A DNA stretch of 44,869 nucleotides, from the NCBI GenBank assembly GCA_020634795.1, contig JACKAZ010000016.1, forward strand, positions 1 through 44,869, written 5' to 3'. The stretch's first letter is position 1, and the number at the start of each line of letters is the position of its first letter. A program made the translations under genes and the position numbers. The notes below the pieces were generated by a model. That model had not been told where the DNA came from and searched no databases. It was given only the letters and a program-made list of their open reading frames with translations. This DNA is from Ardenticatenales bacterium. Lineage in GTDB: Bacteria > Chloroflexota > Anaerolineae > Ardenticatenales > Ardenticatenaceae. Positions 41,598 through 44,869 of the stretch are shown in pieces.

Positions 41598-41627
41598 CGC
41601 GACAACATGTGTCGCGCTGCGTAGCGC
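41598..41627 (-). other. Overlapping alternative hairpins in a 5' leader
   Basis: CGCGACA (41598-41604)/TGTCGCG (41610-41616) and GCGCT (41614-41618)/AGCGC (41623-41627) share bases 41614-41616, so only one can form fully at a time. Both lie in the predicted leader of the gene at 40837. Confidence 0.4.
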
Positions 41628-41661
41628 TCTCATATGCGTTTAGAAACGGGATCTACCCGCT

Positions 41662-41690
41662 AGAATAAAGCATTGTTCGCGCTTTGTCAA
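41662..41690 (-). promoter_or_regulatory. Promoter of the exported SH3-like gene
   Basis: On minus: TTGACA (41685-41690), 17-bp spacer, TATTCT (41662-41667). The leader would be about 145 bases. Confidence 0.75.
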
Positions 41691-41742
41691 TAGGCAATCA
41701 ACGATTAGGTAACTAATGGCGCGGCCTGATCGCCTTCAACGC

Positions 41743-41768
41743 AAAAAGCGGCCTTAGGGCCGCTTTTT
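41743..41768. terminator. Bidirectional terminator downstream of the zinc-ribbon gene
   Basis: AAAAAGCGGCC (41743-41753) pairs perfectly with GGCCGCTTTTT (41758-41768) around TTAG. It ends the minus-strand gene at 41789 and would insulate the promoter at 41662. Confidence 0.9.
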
Positions 41769-41788
41769 GATCAACTGTCACACGGTAC

Positions 41789-42229
41789 TTACGAGGGGGG
41801 TCGCAGATTGAGCCGTAGCGAGGTGCCACGCTGACTGTCGGATGGTTGCACTTCGACCTCTTCCTCGCCCCAGCGCTGCACCCCATCGCGATCGCCAATG
41901 ACCCAACGGCGTCGAACGGTCCACTGCTCGTTCGAAGTGGGGGCAGCGGGCGACTTGGCCGAACGGCGACTTGGGGCAAGGCTGGACGTTGCAGCCGCGT
42001 CGTCCTGACGTTGCAGAACGCTGACCCCTATGCGTAGGGCCAACGCCGCCACACCAAGGGCCACGCTGCCAAGCGTCGCCTTTTGCCCCTGGCTCAGCAC
42101 GGGCAGGGCGCCGCGTTTTGGCACGGGCACCAGCGCGGTACTGGCCGAGGTCAGCCGCGCGGTACAAGCGCCGCAGATGGCGGCGTTAACAGCGTTGATC
42201 GCGCCACAGCGTGGACAACTTTGACTCAT
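41789..42229 (-). CDS. Zinc-ribbon membrane protein, unknown function
   Basis: 146 residues. N-terminal zinc ribbon C5-x2-C8 ... C19-x2-C22 (SCPRCGAINAVNAAICGACTARL), one hydrophobic segment near 50-70, a Ser/Ala-rich linker, and a C-terminal basic/acidic stretch (QWTVRRRWVIGDRDGVQRWGEEEVEVQ) with no known fold. Such zinc-ribbon plus single-helix proteins are common and mostly uncharacterised. A weak TTGCCG-N16-TATTTT lies upstream on minus. Confidence 0.8.
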   Translation of the reverse strand: MSQSCPRCGAINAVNAAICGACTARLTSASTALVPVPKRGALPVLSQGQKATLGSVALGVAALALRIGVSVLQRQDDAAATSSLAPSRRSAKSPAAPTSNEQWTVRRRWVIGDRDGVQRWGEEEVEVQPSDSQRGTSLRLNLRPPS

Positions 42230-42531
42230 GACGATTTAGCCTTCCCAGCTTCGCGGGACCCAAAATAGTCCGCATGTCCGCATCGGCAACTTGTGATACA
42301 ATTGGCGGTCGAGGTGATAAGGATAGCATCTTTGATCCGCACACCCTTCATTGTAATGCAGAGTACAGTGCGGCGGCAAGTACGGGGTCGTGACAACGCA
42401 TCAGCCGCGGTGTATGCATGTAACAGATTCTGTTGGCGTAAATCGCTACACGAAAGCGCCACCCCGTAACGCCAATTCGACGAGCCACTGCTGGTCAGTG
42501 AGGCCAGGTCGCCACCATAGGAGCAACCCCT
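42230..42531. other. Intergenic region between the zinc-ribbon and MBL genes
   Basis: No gene seen. An extended -10, TGATACAAT, lies at 42294-42302 on plus, about 230 bases before the MBL gene, without a good -35. The zinc-ribbon promoter is on the other strand. Confidence 0.4.
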
Positions 42532-43365
42532 TTGAAACAGGTAGCCAAAAACGTTTACTATCAGCCGACCTTTCGCGGCGTCAATCTCGGCGTGGTCGCC
42601 ACCGACGAGGGGGTTGTACTCGTTGATGCCCCCATGCTGCCGATGGTGGCACGGGCTTGGCAGGAAGAGGTGGAGGATTTAGGGAAAATTGAGTTTATCC
42701 TCAATACCGACCACCTTCAAGAACATACGATGGGCAATTATTATTTGCCGGGGGATATCATCGCCCATCACGAGACGCGTGGGCGCATGCGCATGACCGA
42801 CCGGGCCAAGGAAAGCTACATCAAATTCGTCATCGAGAACGATGAATCGGGCGCGGCGGAAGCGGTGGCCAATTATGAACTGCGCTACCCCAATATCGAG
42901 CTGTTCGACCATCTGACCATCCACATGGGCGGCTGCGAACTGAGCTTTTTGGCGTTGCCGGGCCATACCATGAACAATGTCGGTCTCTACCTGCCCGAGT
43001 CTAAGCTGCTCTTCTGTGGCGATACCGTGATGAACAACTATCGCCCCTATTTGGGATTGGCCACCTTTGACACGTGGTTGGAGACGTTACAAATGATCGA
43101 TGAGATGGAGATCGAACTGCTGGTGCCAGGCCATGGCGAACCAGTGGGGAAAGCAGCAATCCAGCGGATGTCGCTTTATATCGCCGAGATGTATGAGAGC
43201 GTGGCGGATCTGATTGCCGAGGGGCGAACGCGGGACGAGGTGGTGTCACGTATGATGCCGCGTTTCGAAGATTGGCCGATCAACAGCCAACGGCGTGACG
43301 AGGAGCGCAATCTCTTCCGGCAGGGTATCCGCCAACTGTACGATACCATCACCGGGCGACGGTAG
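42532..43365 (+). CDS. Metallo-beta-lactamase-fold protein with altered metal motif
   Basis: 277 residues, MBL fold. The strands and later ligands are kept: GVVLVDAP, PGHT (His145), FCGDTV (Asp164) and VPGHGEP (His201). The canonical HxHxDH, however, reads D60-H-L62-Q-E64-H65: the first two histidines and the aspartate of the motif are D, L and E. Metal binding and chemistry are thus probably changed. The C-terminal 70 residues are helical (MSLYIAEMYESVADLIAEGRT). The TTG start at 42532 follows AGGAG; no ATG nearby fits better. Der starts 10 bases after its stop. Confidence 0.88.
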   Translation: MKQVAKNVYYQPTFRGVNLGVVATDEGVVLVDAPMLPMVARAWQEEVEDLGKIEFILNTDHLQEHTMGNYYLPGDIIAHHETRGRMRMTDRAKESYIKFVIENDESGAAEAVANYELRYPNIELFDHLTIHMGGCELSFLALPGHTMNNVGLYLPESKLLFCGDTVMNNYRPYLGLATFDTWLETLQMIDEMEIELLVPGHGEPVGKAAIQRMSLYIAEMYESVADLIAEGRTRDEVVSRMMPRFEDWPINSQRRDEERNLFRQGIRQLYDTITGRR

Positions 43366-43375
43366 AGCGATCACC

Positions 43376-44722
43376 ATGAACAAACTGCCCTTGGTGGCCC
43401 TGGTGGGCCGGCCCAACGTAGGAAAATCGACCCTTTTCAATCGCATCATCGGCGAACGACGGGCGATCATCCAAGATCAGCCCGGCACCACCCGAGATCG
43501 CAACTATGGCATCTCGACATGGAACGGCCGCGACTTCGCGATCGTCGACACCGGTGGGCTGCTGGTGCGGGATGAGGATCACTTCGCCTCGCGCATCCGC
43601 GAACAGGCGCAGGCGGCCATCGACGAGGCGGACGTGATCGTCTTTGTGGTCGATGGCCGCGAGGGCATCACCTCGGCGGACCGCGAGGTTGGCCAGTTGC
43701 TACGCCCCTCGCGAAAGCCGGTGCTGCTAGCGGTGAACAAAGCGGACAACGAAGAACGTCGCCTAAACGCGGTGGAGTTTTACGAGTTGGGCTACGAACC
43801 GCTGCCCGTGACGGCCCAACATGGCACGGGGGTGGGCGATCTGCTGGATGCGGTGGTCGAGGTGTTCCCCCGCGTGACGGCTGAGGACGAAGAGGACGAG
43901 AGCATTCATGTGGCAATTGTCGGTCGTCCCAACGTTGGCAAATCGAGCCTGCTGAACAAGCTCCTGCGTACCAACCGCGTCATGGTCAGTCCCATCGCGG
44001 GCACCACGCGGGACAGCATCGACACCACCCTTGAACAGAACGGTGAGCGCTATACGCTGATCGATACGGCGGGCATTCGCCGTCGGGGCAAGGTGGAGCA
44101 GGGCGTTGAATATGTCTCGGTTTTGGCCTCGATGCGGGCCATCGAACGCGCCGATGTGGCGTTGCTGCTGATCGATGCGACCGACGGCGTCACGGCACAG
44201 GATACGCACGTGGCGGGCTACATCCTCGACAGCTACAAGAGCGTTATCGTCATCGTCAACAAGTGGGATGCGATTGAGAAGGACAGCCACACGATGCACG
44301 AATACGAGGAACAGGTGCGGGCCGCACTCAACTTTTTACCCTACGTTCCGGTGCTTTTCATCTCGGCCCTCACCGGCCAACGGGTCAACAAGGTGCTACA
44401 GACCGTTCGCCTGGTTTACGAGGAGCGTTTCCGCCGCATCCCGACCGCCCATCTCAACCGACTGGTCAGCGAGCTGACGGCCAGACATGCGCCGCCCTCG
44501 CAGGGGGGGCGGCGGCTGCGTTTCCGCTTTGCCACCCAAGCCGAGGTCGATCCCCCAACCTTCGTCTTTTTCGTCAACAACGAAAAGCTGGTCCACTTTT
44601 CCTACGCCCGCTACATCGAGAATCAGATTCGGGACCAGTATGGCTTCATTGGCACCCCGCTGCGTCTGCGTTTCCGACGGGGAGAGCAGAACGAGGAGCG
44701 CTACCGTAACGCGAAGAGGTAA
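43376..44722 (+). CDS. der: Ribosome biogenesis GTPase Der (EngA)
   Basis: 448 residues, two GTPase domains and a KH-like end. G1 motifs GRPNVGKST (about 11-19) and GRPNVGKSS (about 184-192), G3 DTGG and DTAG, G4 NKAD and NKWD, and G2 threonines in GTTRD of both domains. The KH-like part has FFVNNEKLVHFSYARYIENQIRDQYGFIGTPLRLRFR. Needed for 50S subunit assembly. ATG 43376 is chosen because the G1 region begins right after it; the frame extends to 43295 inside the MBL gene. Translation is probably coupled to the MBL gene. Confidence 0.97.
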   Translation: MNKLPLVALVGRPNVGKSTLFNRIIGERRAIIQDQPGTTRDRNYGISTWNGRDFAIVDTGGLLVRDEDHFASRIREQAQAAIDEADVIVFVVDGREGITSADREVGQLLRPSRKPVLLAVNKADNEERRLNAVEFYELGYEPLPVTAQHGTGVGDLLDAVVEVFPRVTAEDEEDESIHVAIVGRPNVGKSSLLNKLLRTNRVMVSPIAGTTRDSIDTTLEQNGERYTLIDTAGIRRRGKVEQGVEYVSVLASMRAIERADVALLLIDATDGVTAQDTHVAGYILDSYKSVIVIVNKWDAIEKDSHTMHEYEEQVRAALNFLPYVPVLFISALTGQRVNKVLQTVRLVYEERFRRIPTAHLNRLVSELTARHAPPSQGGRRLRFRFATQAEVDPPTFVFFVNNEKLVHFSYARYIENQIRDQYGFIGTPLRLRFRRGEQNEERYRNAKR

Positions 44723-44811
44723 GTCTGCGGGCGTGGGAGCGTTTTCCGACCGTGAAATACGGCGACACTGTGCGGCTAGCGGGGCGCGACAGCCGGGGAA
44801 AGGGTTGGATA

Positions 44812-44832
44812 AGCTTCAACCCGTTCCGACAA
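44812..44832. other. Stem-loop after der
   Basis: GGGTTG (44812-44817) and CAACCC (44827-44832) can pair around a 9-base loop. No T-run follows, so termination is uncertain. Nothing else is recognised between 44723 and the window end. Confidence 0.3.
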
Positions 44833-44869
44833 AAACCATAAGCCCCATCACCGTGCCTATCCCACATAC

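Overview
The window is about 45 kb of GC-rich bacterial chromosome with both strands coding. The best guess for the source is a member of the Chloroflexota (Anaerolineae/Caldilineae-like). The reasons are paired MalT-type LuxR regulators with 80-90 residue satellite proteins, DUF4386 and DUF4013 membrane proteins, an OpcA-linked zwf, ribonuclease J, and SH3/CBM-type surface proteins. This is an inference from gene content; no rRNA or other decisive marker is present. Many promoters fit a sigma-70 consensus with 16-17 bp spacers or an extended TGn -10. No CRISPR array, insertion sequence, prophage or replication origin was seen.

Region 1 (1-10.5 kb) is the accessory part. Two MalT/LuxR-type ATPase regulators lie in tandem. 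Each is followed by a terminator, then by an almost identical box array (TCACCC, TCACCC, inverted GGGTGA, TCACCC at fixed spacing to a -10), then by a paralogous small soluble protein and a set of membrane proteins. Module 2 also carries a secreted beta-lactamase-fold lipoprotein and a DUF4386 protein. The layout suggests two duplicated regulator-target cassettes for an envelope-related response. This is the most likely under-described system in the window.

Region 2 (10.5-26 kb) is mostly housekeeping metabolism. It holds a compact zwf-opcA-S4 protein-arginine deiminase operon with overlapping stops and starts, then on the minus strand DUF4013, phosphoglycerate mutase, a chromate transporter, a decayed gene and greA. 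These are followed by a phosphoesterase-SDR pair, a class I amidotransferase (PuuD-like), glutamate racemase, RNase J and a cold-shock protein. The intergenic parts contain a 145-bp tandem duplication of palindromic repeats and several 7-9 bp tandem repeats.

Region 3 (26-45 kb) has an acyl-CoA ligase with a clear promoter and a PsrA/FadR-like palindrome over its +1. Next come a YabN-like methylase-MazG protein, a di-haem peroxidase fused to a beta-helix segment, a lone RecA-like (Sak4-type) ATPase, tRNA-Arg(CCT), exonuclease VII (xseAB), an SH3-CBM9-like protein with an ATP-grasp enzyme, methylglyoxal synthase, a PQQ-type sugar dehydrogenase lipoprotein and proline dehydrogenase. The window ends with two small envelope or zinc-ribbon proteins, an MBL-fold protein with an altered metal motif, and the GTPase Der. 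Gene 1 runs off the left edge; the window ends just after der.
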